DNA of 64,000 bases from Pyrus communis (lineage: Eukaryota > Streptophyta > Magnoliopsida > Rosales > Rosaceae), in assembly GCF_963583255.1 (NCBI RefSeq), contig NC_084803.1:22542428-22606427 (forward strand), read 5' to 3'. This document shows positions 11,496 to 22,532 of this stretch, in pieces. Under the pieces are notes generated by a model that was given only the letters and a program-made list of their open reading frames with translations, was not told the DNA's origin and searched no databases. Each line of letters begins with the position of its first letter. The first letter of the stretch is position 1. A program made the position numbers and the translations under genes.

Positions 11496-12187
11496 CATGT
11501 TCGTAATTTCCCTTTCCTCAATTTAAGTAAACTTATTAAATGTTATATAAATAAATGTCTATTTACACTTAAAAAAAACTATATTTGTATTACGAATTTG
11601 GGTTTATTATTTAACATAGAACATATAATATTAGAATTTTAAAATTTTCTCTTAAGTATCTTAGTAATTTGATGGTGTGATATGAAATGCAAACTCAAAT
11701 GATTACGAGTTTGTAATACTTTACAAAATATTTTTCAGAAGTCTCATGAATTTATAATAAGGTTTAAAAGAATTAATGGTGTTTTTACATGTGAATAAAA
11801 AACATAAGCTGATATAAGACATCGCATCATAGGATGCTAGGTAGCCAAAGCTCATAGGATTACAATTACAAAAGAAGACTTTGTTTATCATGTGGGAGAG
11901 AGAAAATAAGACTGAGGCTTCACGAAGACACAGGGGAGACATAATGGCAGAGAGAAGGAAGAGAGATATTAAACAGAAAAGGCAGGGGCAAAATCAAAAA
12001 TTCAGTGTCTGGGCCATTTTAATTGGACTGATTTAGTATCGGGCTTTGTCCTAACCATTAAATAAAGTTATTACCTGGTTTTGGTTAACATTCAAAGTTT
12101 TCAAGCCCTTTTCATTAGTTTTCTTTTTAAAATACCGCTCAATTCAGGAGGTGCCTATTTAGCTAGGCCTACTTTAACTTGAATTCA
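11496..12187. other. non-coding stretch
   Basis: AT-rich sequence without a recognised gene; short open frames here have no domain. Confidence 0.5.
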
Positions 12188-12244
12188 CTGGCTTTTGCTG
12201 TCTACGCAAATTGGATCTGGCTTCTGCTGTCTAGGCAAATTGGA
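12188..12244 (+). repeat. 28-bp tandem duplication
   Basis: CTGGCTTTTGCTGTCTACGC is followed 28 bp later by the near-identical CTGGCTTCTGCTGTCTAGGC, each running into AAATTGGATC. Confidence 0.8.
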
Positions 12245-12269
12245 TCACTATCTAACACAGTGAAAATAC

Positions 12270-12810
12270 TGTTAGGAATGACGATACTACAAGATAAAGA
12301 ATACACAAAGTAGAAAATGGACACAAAATATTTACGTGGTTCGGCAATTTGGGCCTACGTCCATGGAACAATGATCAATCTTCACTATATGAAAATAATG
12401 AGTACAACAAGAGTAACCTTGCCAAGCTGAAGACAAGGTTTGATGGATAAAAGAAAGTATAATACACACTTTCTCTCACACTAAACTTCATTCACACAAT
12501 GTGTAGTGAAACACTCTCAATCTCAAACTTGGAATGGAACACTCTTAGAACCCTCACTTTCACTTGGTTCTTGTTTTTCTTCGTTGGTACATACCAATAC
12601 ATACACCTATATTGGTGAGTTTATGCGGACTTACCCATTGCCCACCGACTTTAGGCCTGCATGACAGCCACAAAATTGTAGCTTCTAGATCGTTCCATTT
12701 GCAACTAAGGAAGCTACTACTCTGTAGCTTCTTCCACCGACTTAATAACATGCTAGAATTGTCTAGCATGCTCTAGGCACCTCACTTGCTTAGCAGAATA
12801 ATTTATAACA
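12270..12810 (-). mobile_element. solo copia-like LTR
   Basis: The segment begins TGTTA and ends TAACA. Its minus strand has a GGCGGTGGGCAA-like region and other blocks shared with the LTR at 545-1110, and near its 3' end the stretch ACGTAGGCCCAAATTGCCGAA typical of copia LTRs. No matching target duplication was found (AATAC on the left, TTCAT on the right), so the exact ends or the history are uncertain. No internal region is present. Confidence 0.55.
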
Positions 12811-12929
12811 TTCATTATGGGCTGGACCATATACCAATAGATACTACTTGTAGGACTAAATTCACGCACCGTCATAGAAGGTGGAGATATACAAATCCGA
12901 GTAACCTATAAAAAAAAACACCAATGAGG

Positions 12930-13110
12930 TACCCAAAGACCGAGGGTGGGTGTGCTGGTCAAAGGCTCTCTGATGGTCAAGTTAGTGAGCAATATAAGTC
13001 TTAAGCAGTGGGCAACATAATGAGTATGAGATAATTGCGTTACCAAAAATGAACCCTAGAGGAGTGTTGTGGGATCATGATTTTCTAGGGCCGGAGTAAG
13101 GCTAATCCTA
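12930..13110 (-). repeat. gypsy LTR fragment related to 55540-55700
   Basis: Blocks including AAAGGCTCTCTGATGGTCAAG and GCGTTACCAAAAATGAACCC correspond in order and spacing to 55575-55685. Only this part of the LTR is recognisable and no coding sequence accompanies it. Confidence 0.6.
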
Positions 13111-13158
13111 ATACAATTACTTCAGAAGTTCGATCATGGAAAATTATGGTTGCACATT

Positions 13159-13813
13159 CATGATTCTTAAAAATGTTAGGCGCTAGTTGAATTACTGCAT
13201 GAGGCCTAGCAGCTAAACGCATAGGCCGTCTAGCCGGACTAGGCGAATTTATAATTTTTATTAATTTAATTAAACTTATTATAACAAAACCTAGTTATAC
13301 TTAAAATGGGCTGTTATTATTAACCCCAATTTAAAAGTTAATAAAATTGTAACCATATAAAATGGCCCGACCCAACCTTCCACTTCCTCTATTCCAAAAC
13401 CTCGTTTACATCTCCTCCTCTCAATCTTCGAGAAAGAGATGTTGCATCTTCTACTCTCTCTCTCTCAAAATCAGTTTTTCTTCCATTGTCAGAGTTCTTA
13501 TCGCCTCCACAAGCTACTCTCACCGTCAGAGCTCCCATCTCAACTTGTGAACAAATCTGAGGTGGTTATTCCAACGACCAAGTGGGGTTTGTATGTATCG
13601 CCGAGATTTCCATTATGTTCTCTCTTTTCTTGTCAGATTGCAGCGAAATGGAGAAATGCCGAGGCTAAGACGAGGCTGCCTAAACTGCCGCCTACCACCG
13701 CCTAGATAACACCCAAGGCGGCCGACTCACTTCTGCCCGATTTTATAAACGCTTTGGCATAAATCCTAGCAGCACACCACCACCTAGCACCTAGGCCAAT
13801 TTTTAGAACACTA
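13159..13813. mobile_element. non-autonomous hAT-like element
   Basis: The ends are imperfect inverted repeats (CATGATTCTTAAAAAT on the left, the complement of TAGTGTTCTAAAAAT on the right), each followed inside by a CCTAGGC-type motif. Flanks read TGCACATT (13151-13158) and TGCACAAT (13814-13821), an 8-bp duplication with one or two changes. It has no transposase. The internal CT-rich open frames show no domain. Confidence 0.55.
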
Positions 13814-13821
13814 TGCACAAT

Positions 13822-15099
13822 TGCCCCTAACTATGCATTTGAAAGGCAAAGTTACTTCTTCTGGTGGCACTATTACTCCGTTTATTATCAAACTATAAGG
13901 ATAAAGATACTTAAAGGAAATGAGTGTCTCTACCGTGCATGTCATTTAGTTGTCTGAATGCCGAACTTTGAAGTGTCCCTAATGGTAACCAATTATAGAA
14001 CACCTTACTTCGCTGGAAAACTAATAAAGTGATATCTTTTGGTGAAAGAATTGTAAACTCTTCCCTAACTGAGTCTTGGATAGATAACCAAACAAAACAA
14101 AAGCAGTGTTGTAAATGCAAACTAAAATGCTCCTCGATCGCCTAATTCTACGACTCTAGTTATGTTAATTTAAATTGAATACATCACTAGTTGCTAATAC
14201 AATGTTGTTAAATTAAACTGAAGATGTGTTGACGAGACAGTTATGGTAGTTAGTATTTTTTTTCTCATAGGTGAGGAAAAGGTCTCGCATAGAGCGAAGT
14301 TTCACATAAAGCGTTTGAGTTGTTTGTTGAGTTTAAGAGGCTTTGTTTGTTGCACAACCACTGATATTTATAAAGGTAGATTTTGTGATGACCAAGCTTG
14401 CTGAGGTAGAGTCCTGATAGGATTATGCCTCCTTGGTACCCACATGGATATTCTTGATGTTATCTCTACAATCCCCTCTTTCACCGAAACTTTACTTTGT
14501 AGGTCTCGGCTTCTTTAACTTGAATTAGAATTCTGAACCTAGTCCTTTTATGCACTTAATTCATTCTCATCTGATTAGTCATAGGCTTTGATTCTTGGAA
14601 TAAATCATATCTTATAAAAACCCTATCATGATCCTTAACAACGTTTACTTATCTAGGACTCTATAGAGCCATGCCTAAGTTTGACCATTAGGACTCAGCC
14701 GAATCCTCCATTTTTGGGCAAAGAAAGCCACCTGGCTTGAAGGATCACCATTGAGCCGAGAGTCACAACCGTCCATCTTGATTTATCTCTTCTCGGTCCA
14801 AATCAAATATTTCAAGCCTAAACAACACATATCAAATCTCATCAATCGAGTCACTTTCCCAAAAAATACTACGAATTTCTACGTTGTTGAAGGAAATCAA
14901 ATGTCCACTACTACTCTATCTTTATTGCATGTTTACATGGTGTAGCTTATAGAACAAGACTCAATATAAATATAATTTTTTTTTTCTTTTTCTAAAGAGA
15001 TCATAAGCTAGGAGTTTCTCTCATAAAATAATCATAGAATTCCATATGGATATCTATATATTATAGTGATGATAAAAATGACATGAATTTCACAACGTT
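13822..15099. other. non-coding stretch
   Basis: No coding domain, RNA gene or repeat boundary was recognised. Short open frames on both strands look like chance. Confidence 0.5.
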
Positions 15100-15107
15100 A
15101 TCATTTT

Positions 15108-16328
15108 TAGTACTGGTTTGGTAGTGATGTAAAAAAAAAGGGTATAAAAAAAGCCGGGAGCTTTCAGGTGTTTGGTAAACATTCAACTTTAGTTTTTTTT
15201 TCACACTTTTGGGTGAAAAACAAGCTAAATGTTCAAAGTAGCAAAAGCTAGCTTTGAAAAACTGGCTTTTTTTGCTTCCACAGCTTCTGTGCAAACCTAA
15301 TTTGCAAAAGGCGCTAAGCCCCCCCTTAAAGAAACTTTCAAACACCCAAAATGACCTTAAACAATTAAATAATTACACATAATACCAACTGGAAAACGTC
15401 GCCGACTTTAATTGGGAGGTCGTCTTCGTTGACCCCGCCACAACGCCGTTCACTACCAGCTTCAACAATCACCATTATTGACCTTGAATTCCATACCTTA
15501 GGATGTTGTTTATGCTTGTCCTTCCTCCCATCTCTTATCTGTCATCTCTCACTCCCATGTTGACAAAATCATGCCGAGAAATACCACCATCTTTTTTGGC
15601 GAGGACCAGATTCGGTTTTGGCATCGCAGATTTGCCCAGATTTCCTAGATTTCACTGCTTACATGTGACTGATCTTCGTATTTTGCAAATTAGGAGAGCC
15701 CAGATTGCCCAGACGGACACCAAAACTCAATTATTCTAAATACCCAAAATTAAATATGGGAAACTATTTCGTATGATCAAATTCACACTATATAGTTTCA
15801 AAAAGAAAAAATGATTAGTCCCGGAAGAAGAAAGAAACCAGCTTCCTGGAGCGTTGGCCCTACCCGATGTATATAATGAACTCCTCGAACAGCTAGACCA
15901 TGTATGTATTGCAAATCAGATGACAGGTGAGAGAGATTGAGGAACGGAGCAGAAAATAAAAAAGAAGAAGACGGAGCAAAAAAAATAAAAACTGAGAAAA
16001 TTGGGGTTGTGGGGGAAACATCTAAAGAGATATTTTTGGTTTTTGGAAAGTCTGGTTCGGTAGTGGGAGAGACTACTCGATGCGGAAGGAGAAAATTAAA
16101 TTAATGGCACATCTAGTATTATATCGTTTTTTATCATTTCACACAGTTAGCTGTTTTACATAAAAGTTTACCAAACACTATAATACTGATTTTTTTTCCA
16201 TAAACACTTTTACAAAAAAGTTTACCGAACACTTTGCTGTTTTATTTCACAACTGCTTATTCTCACAACACAACAGAAGCAATTTGTTTTTTTTTTTTCA
16301 AAGGACAACAATACCAAACCAGCCCTTA
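15108..16328. mobile_element. non-autonomous hAT-like element
   Basis: The left end TAGTACTGGTTTGGTAGTG and the right end ATACCAAACCAGCCCTTA are imperfect inverted repeats. Flanking 8-mers ATCATTTT and ATCACTTG match at six positions. The interior lacks transposase coding. Subterminal stretches such as TTTACCAAACACT and TTTACCGAACACT recur near the right end. Confidence 0.55.
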
Positions 16329-16354
16329 ATCACTTGGATTCTAAAGTATAACTT

Positions 16355-16500
16355 TATACAAATGGTGGATTGTTGTGGTAGTTAAGGTCGTCTTCTTTAA
16401 GAGACTATGTCCGGGTTCAACCCTTTCATTTTTTTCTTATTTTAAATTAAAATATTAATATCGCGTGTATAAAAAAAATAAAAATAAAAAAAACAACTAT
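16355..16500 (+). mobile_element. possible tRNA-derived SINE
   Basis: TGTGGTAGTTAAGG and GGGTTCAACCC, about 35 bp apart, resemble the A and B boxes of an RNA polymerase III promoter. An A-rich tail-like run lies at about 16470-16495. A target duplication was not established. Confidence 0.35.
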
Positions 16501-17380
16501 ATATTTGTATTCTCTATCATGGTAGAATTTTAAACAGCCTAAAGTGTTCGTGTGCTTCCACATGTCTCTGTCCGGCCAAATCAAAAGTCTATGATGTGAA
16601 AGATGGCTTCGTTTTCTTCAGAATTCAACCACTATGCGTAGTCCCTTCAAAATAAACATTTTGGACGGCAACCGGCGATGTTCCTTATGTACATTGAAGA
16701 AGATTTCAACGCAAAATTTTGTTTGATCTTTATTTAGTAAAACATTTCATCTTTTTGTCCTGTTATTTTGTCAGATACTTGCATTACTTTAATTCTGAGC
16801 TCTTCTCTAAGCACCTTGAGTTGGAGTAGATAGAGAGCAATAGAAAATGAAAAGGTCCGACTGAAAGTTACAAAGTCATTTTCCTCGATCGAAAGCATAA
16901 TTAAGTTAATCACCCATGACCAATTCTTATTGAATAAAACGCAGCTATCATCTTACAGATAACTCAGTAAACCAGAAAGCCGACCGTCAATCATCACAAC
17001 AATGAATTTTAAAATCTGCACCCACATTCCCAGCCAAATATACAGACAAAACACTAAAATCCTGGATGAATCGTCACGGTACGGTTACGTGTCCCCGTCT
17101 GATGTAGCTAATTAATGTTGATTTTAGTCCATAGCAATGTTAGAGTAATCATAATTTCGAAATATTAGCCGATAACATTACCGTAACAAGACATCAATAA
17201 TGCTATGATAGGATGAAGAAAATATGACTATAGAACTATAGTAATTTGCAGTTGGAGTATGCACACGTAATTTGGTGTAATATATTGTGTAGTTTAGAAT
17301 TTGAATAAGAACAGTGTAAGATTTTTTCTTTTCAAATTCCGTTACGCGATACATCAATTTAAGCATGCATCAGTTAACCC

Positions 17381-17411
<31 letters not shown>

Positions 17412-17935
17412 ACAATATAAATATTTTCACTAAGAGTGACATTTGGGGTTAATCCATAATAATTCGGTATCTTATTTATTTATTTATTTTTTAAAAAAGA
17501 GGGACAACTGGTGGTAAGTCACGGTTATCTACCTCTTCTGGGGGTCAAGAAGACTCACAAAGGCATTTCAGCCTCCTCAAAGCCATAAGTTTGGCTTCTA
17601 AACTAGCAGCGGGTTTCTAACTCGTCATTCGCATGAGTTAAATCTAAAATCTTTCAACTAAATAAGAAGGCCACTAGACCATAATGCTAAGTGTGTACAC
17701 ACATATATTGTGGTAAAGAAAATATGATCAGAAATGTTCTTCAATAATTTGTGTGATATATTATTTGAGGAAAAAGAGCTGAGAAGAGTATCATTTTGAT
17801 GGAATTGACTTGGTTGATTGAAAAACAAGTCTTGAATCAGGACAAGCATATAGTTGAACTCAGCCTAGGCCTCTCCGACTAAATAAGCATGCCTCCCCCT
17901 TCTTGCTTTTCTTTCTGAATGCAGACCCTTGAACA
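16501..17935. other. upstream region of the receptor kinase gene
   Basis: AT-rich non-coding sequence with a T run at 17378-17406. An ACTAAATAAG stretch at about 17878-17887 could act as a TATA element about 50 bp before the start codon; this is weak. No other gene is seen. Confidence 0.4.
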
Positions 17936-20008
17936 ATGGCTCTCTTCAAACAAATTTCACACCTCCAAACACAAACTTTTCCCTATCTTGTCTTCCACTT
18001 CTTTCTCTTACTCTTACTACTCGGAAATGTCAACTCGTTCTCCTTCAACATCTCCAGTTTTGATACAAACACAAAGGATATCACCTACCAAGGTGATGCT
18101 TTCCCATCAAGAGGAGTCATTCAGCTGACAAAGAATCAAGTTGATGGTCCGCTAACTGAAAGCGCTGGTCGCGCCTCGTTTGCTCAACCAGTGCATCTTT
18201 ATGATGCCAGCACGGGGAGGCTCACCGACTTCACAACCCATTTCACCTTTGTCATGAAAGCCTTGGATGATACACGCTATGGTGATGGCATCTCTTTCTT
18301 CCTTGCACCACTGGATTCAAAAATCCCGGAAAATTCAACAGGGGGCTACCTTGGTCTATTTAGCTCCAATTCCAACTTCAACTCAACCAAGAATCAAATT
18401 GTTGCCGTGGAGTTTGACAGTTTTAAAAACAGTTGGGATCCAAGTCCTGATCATGTAGGAATCAATGTCAACTCCGTTGTTTCAGTAGCCAACATTTCGT
18501 GGAAAACTACCATGAAAAATGGATCAGTAGCAAATGCATGGGTAAGTTATAACTCCACCTCCCAAAATTTAAGTGTTTTTCTAACATATTCTAAGAATCC
18601 AGAGTTCAGCGCTGGAGATTGTAGTGTTTCGTACATAATTGATCTGAGGAAGGTGTTGCCAGAGCTGGTAAGTGTCGGTTTCTCTGCTGCCACGGGTGAA
18701 TGGGTGGAAATACACAACATTCTGTCTTGGTCATTTAGTTCAACCCTGGAGATCAGTAGTAATAATGAAGCAGAAAGAAAAATAAGAATTGGGGTTGGTT
18801 TAGGGGCGGGTTTCAGTTTTTTGAGTTGTGGATTAGGTCTCTTTTGGTTCATCTCTTGGAGAAAAAGGGCTAAGAAGATAAATGAGGCATATGATATATC
18901 TATGGATGATGAATTTGACAAGGGAACTGGGCCGCGGAGGTTCACTTACCGTGAATTAAATCGCGCAACAAACAACTTCGCTGAGGGAGGCAAGCTTGGA
19001 GAGGGAGGATTTGGAGGAGTCTACAAGGGTTTGCTAACTGAGTCAAACACAGAAGTGGCTGTGAAGAGAGTATCTAGAGGATCAAAGCAAGGGAAAAAGG
19101 AGTACATAGCGGAAGTGAGGATCATCAGTCGGTTGAGGCACAGAAACTTGGTGCAGCTCATCGGTTGGTGTCATGAACAAGGTGAGTTCCTTCTGGTCTA
19201 TGAAATTATGCCGAATGGAAGCCTTGATTCCCATCTGTTTGGGATGAAGCTCCATCTAGCTTGGACAGTAAGGCACAAAATAGCCCTTGGCTTAGCATCG
19301 GCAATTCTGTATCTTCACGAGGAGTGGGAACAATGTGTTGTGCATAGAGATATAAAGTCAAGCAATGTGATGTTGGATTCCAATTTCAATGCCAAGCTTG
19401 GAGATTTTGGGCTTGCAAGGCTTGTAGACCATGGCTTGGGGTCACAAACAACTGTATTAGCAGGCACCATGGGGTATTTAGCCCCAGAATGTGTGACAGA
19501 TGGAAGGGCTAGTAAAGAATCCGATGTCTACAGTTTTGGGGTAGTTGCCCTAGAAATTAGCTGTGGAAGAAGGCCCGTCGAAGCAAAGGCAGAACCAAGC
19601 AGGGTAAGGCTGGTGGAGTGGGTTTGGGATTTGTATGGAAAAGACCAAATACTTGAAGCTGTTGATGAAAGATTGAATAAGGAATTTGATGAGCAGCAAA
19701 TTGAGTGCTTGATGACAGTAGGGTTATGGTGTTGCCATCCTGATCCTACCGTTAGGCCTTCTATTAGGCAAGTGATTAATGTTCTCAATTTCGAAGCCCC
19801 CATGCCAAGCCTGCCTTCGAAGTTGCCAGTGCCAATGTACTTTGCACCTGCATTGAGTATGTGTAGGTTCTCCTATACGTCTAACCTCACCGGATCATCA
19901 GTAAAAGATCGAACTCAGTGTTCGTGTAGCAGTTGCACTACCTATAATTCATCACAGTCAGCCGGCTCTTCGAAAGCTCTACTGAATTCGCGCACAACCG
20001 CTGTGTAG
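17936..20008 (+). CDS. L-type lectin-domain receptor-like kinase (LecRK, group IX-like)
   Basis: An intronless 690-residue receptor kinase, the usual length for the family. Residues 1-33 form a signal peptide with a leucine-rich core. Residues 34-273 are a legume-lectin domain with the metal-site pattern conserved (E159, D161, N165, D168, H173) and D117 in YGDGISFF; it ends in ILSWSFSS. Residues 284-306 span the plasma membrane. The Ser/Thr kinase has the glycine loop GEGGFGGVY at 355-363, Lys377 in VAVK, HRD at 470-472, DFG at 490-492 and the APE-type motif ending at 518, so it should be active. The tail after 630 is Ser/Cys-rich. In known members the lectin ectodomain senses cell-wall or extracellular ligands and the kinase signals in defence or stress. 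The start at 17936 gives the signal peptide directly; an overlapping frame at 17919 is a shadow. Group IX placement is from overall resemblance only. Confidence 0.95.
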   Translation: MALFKQISHLQTQTFPYLVFHFFLLLLLLGNVNSFSFNISSFDTNTKDITYQGDAFPSRGVIQLTKNQVDGPLTESAGRASFAQPVHLYDASTGRLTDFTTHFTFVMKALDDTRYGDGISFFLAPLDSKIPENSTGGYLGLFSSNSNFNSTKNQIVAVEFDSFKNSWDPSPDHVGINVNSVVSVANISWKTTMKNGSVANAWVSYNSTSQNLSVFLTYSKNPEFSAGDCSVSYIIDLRKVLPELVSVGFSAATGEWVEIHNILSWSFSSTLEISSNNEAERKIRIGVGLGAGFSFLSCGLGLFWFISWRKRAKKINEAYDISMDDEFDKGTGPRRFTYRELNRATNNFAEGGKLGEGGFGGVYKGLLTESNTEVAVKRVSRGSKQGKKEYIAEVRIISRLRHRNLVQLIGWCHEQGEFLLVYEIMPNGSLDSHLFGMKLHLAWTVRHKIALGLASAILYLHEEWEQCVVHRDIKSSNVMLDSNFNAKLGDFGLARLVDHGLGSQTTVLAGTMGYLAPECVTDGRASKESDVYSFGVVALEISCGRRPVEAKAEPSRVRLVEWVWDLYGKDQILEAVDERLNKEFDEQQIECLMTVGLWCCHPDPTVRPSIRQVINVLNFEAPMPSLPSKLPVPMYFAPALSMCRFSYTSNLTGSSVKDRTQCSCSSCTTYNSSQSAGSSKALLNSRTTAV

Positions 20009-20190
20009 CGATGTGCCTCTATTTCTCTTTTTTTTTTTCTTTTTACTTTTTGTTTGATTTCTTTGTTGTCCATGGTTAAGAGCAGGAATTCTTGTGTTTT
20101 CTATTGTTTTCGTTTATAGACAGAGTTGGCTTACTTAAATATTTGGTAAGTTATTTTTATGTTGTTAATTAAATAAAGTTGTACGAACGG
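20009..20190 (+). other. 3' flank of the receptor kinase gene
   Basis: T-rich sequence with AATAAAG at about 20171-20177 that could serve as a polyadenylation signal. No other feature was seen before the Cassandra LTR. Confidence 0.4.
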
Positions 20191-20195
20191 CTGAT

Positions 20196-20481
20196 TGTCA
20201 CATCCCGGCCCGGGGCGGATCACTTCCCGGGCCCGCTCCACCACCATAGCACGATATTGTCCGCTTTGGGCCCCGACCACGTCCTCACGGTTTTGTTTTT
20301 GGGAACTCACGAGCAACTTCCCAGTGGGTCACCCATCATGGGATTGCTCAAGTCCCCTTCTCGCTTAACTTTGGAGTTCCTACGGAACCCAAAGCCAGTG
20401 AGCTCCCAAAAGGCCTCGTGCTAGGTAGGGATGGAAATATACATATAAGGATCACTCCCCTGGGCGATGTGGGATGTCACA
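20196..20481 (-). mobile_element. solo Cassandra-type LTR
   Basis: A single 286-bp LTR with exact flanking CTGAT repeats at 20191-20195 and 20482-20486. It carries the 5S-like segment in reverse at about 20309-20389 (complement of GTTAAGCGAG and GATGGGTGACC). It lies 188 bp downstream of the kinase stop codon, so it could affect 3' processing or contribute Pol III transcription there; that is inference. Confidence 0.92.
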
Positions 20482-20486
20482 CTGAT

Positions 20487-22006
20487 CATATAGTTTAGAT
20501 CAATTTGAGCTTTGAACTTGTATTAATATATCACGTAATTTATGATAATTTTCTACTGAGTTATTTTTCACTATGTTATGGAGATCTTTCTTGAGAGTAT
20601 AACAAGAACTACGTTCTACTAATATACTTGTCCTTTCTGGACTAAAAATAAGCTAATATTTTTTTTCCCAGGATAGTGGTGTAATCGTGTCGCGCAAGTC
20701 CTTCATATTTGAAGCATCTCGTGTTTTTTCTGATTTGCTTAAGCACTGCGTGTTATTTGGTGTAATGCGAGATTGGAATATTGTCCGATTAATAGTTTTG
20801 CTTTTTGGATTACAATACTCTAAACTATTCTAATTCATGAATAAAAGAAAATCAAACTTAAGTGTAATTAAGGAGCAACGAACACTATCTTGACCTATTC
20901 ACCTGATCATATATGCTTGAATTTAATAGAATATGGTCGAAGCATTGTAAACCATCACCCAACTTTATTGCCCTGGTCCAGTTTCCAGACAAAGTCCTCA
21001 TGTTGTTTCAATCGAACCATTCGCTCTGTTCCTTCCTTTGCCTTGATTCTATCAGAAACATTCTAAAATATTGCCAAATGTTGCATTAATTTAAGCTGGC
21101 ATCATTTGCAATAGGAGCTCAACCTTGGTGGTCAAATTATACAAACTATATATATTTTATATTTTTGGTAATTTAATTTGGACCACCACCATGAAGCATT
21201 GTTGTACTAACACTTGTAACTCTCCAGATTATAACTGAATTAAATCCCAGTGTGAGATATCTTGGTGGGTAACATTGTTTGACGACTTTGGCCTGCAGAT
21301 GTTTGAATTTCGACTTTGGCCTGCAGATTTGTCGATTCCATATGACCGCTGTAGAATGTCCAAAGACAGCATATGTGACTTACAAGTTTGTTCTCCTTTC
21401 GTTGGATGGAACAAAAAGAGCGCGCAAAATTAATGGCCTAATCCTTTGGAGCGTAGTGAGTAATGCCTAGATAGCAAAAAATTACCACGAAAAATTGAAC
21501 CCAAGCAACTTTATCATCAAATTCTGAAAGTGCATTATCGTTTGATCATTTTCCATCCCAAGTTGATGTTCCAAGAGTAGTCTGATATCCTTTCTCTGCA
21601 TCTGTCCCGGTTGGAGAAACATTAAAATCTAGCACACTCATATCAGATTGGCATTTGTAGTCTGCAACAGCGGCAAATAATCCACTCTAAGGAAAGAACT
21701 TGCAAAAGCAAACCAAAATGGTTGAATCGAGCTTTGAATATCAACAAATTTAAGGCAGTGTCAGTATAGCTAATGGTATTATATAGACTGACAGACACAT
21801 CAAGATAGTGATACAAAGTTGAAAATTTGATCAAAGGGTCTGTGAGGAAATCCAGTCATGAGCCGTTAAAATGCTTATAAGACGATGAGTGGTAGCACTC
21901 TCCAACCAAGATTCTAGGCATACGAGATAACAACATATAGGCATTAATTGACATTTGTATGGTACAGTGATCCAAAAATCAAACTCTTTCCCCCATAACC
22001 ACGTAC
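20487..22006. other. non-coding stretch
   Basis: No gene recognised. The 18-mer CGACTTTGGCCTGCAGAT occurs twice in close succession at 21282 and 21310, a small local duplication. Confidence 0.5.
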
Positions 22007-22281
22007 GCTAGATACAATGTTTTAAAAGACGAAGGCGTGAGCTCGTTTGATGGATAGTCCCGTCTAGGCGAAAGGTTTGAGGGCGTGAGATGAAGCCTCA
22101 CGAGACTTAATTTTTATAGTATATATATTTTATATTATATATATGTGTATATTATAATACTTTGTAAAACAAATATTCATTGTCATTCAAAAGTGCACAA
22201 ATTATAAACAAGTACAACTCACATGACCAAGTTTAATCAAGCAATCAAATTAATCAATTTTCAAGCATCTACTTCTAAATG

Positions 22282-22308
22282 CCTATATATATATATATAT
22301 ATATATAT
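22282..22308. repeat. AT microsatellite
   Basis: An uninterrupted AT run inside the hAT-like element. Confidence 0.9.
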
Positions 22309-22506
22309 CTATTAATTAATGAAACCTTCTATTAATTAATGAAACCCTATTAGTCTTCTATGACACAAAAAAATGATGGGCGATAATGTAATTTCACAGG
22401 TCCAAATTTTACTGTTTTTTATTGAACCCTCACCTACAAGTGATGTTAAAATACCTCTAATATTTATATAAAATAAATAAATAAATAAAAAACCAAAAAC
22501 AAAAGC

Positions 22507-22532
22507 CTCTCTCTCTCTCTCTCTCTCTCTCC
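22507..22532 (+). repeat. CT microsatellite
   Basis: An uninterrupted CT run inside the hAT-like element. Confidence 0.9.

Noticed and set aside
13362..13705. CT-rich open frames of 62 and 88 codons
   Set aside because: They lie inside a non-autonomous hAT-like element and have no recognisable domain.
17919..18128. 69-codon frame overlapping the kinase start
   Set aside because: It is a frame-shifted shadow of the kinase signal peptide region.
18547..18945. 132-codon minus-strand frame
   Set aside because: It is antisense to the kinase coding sequence and has no domain.
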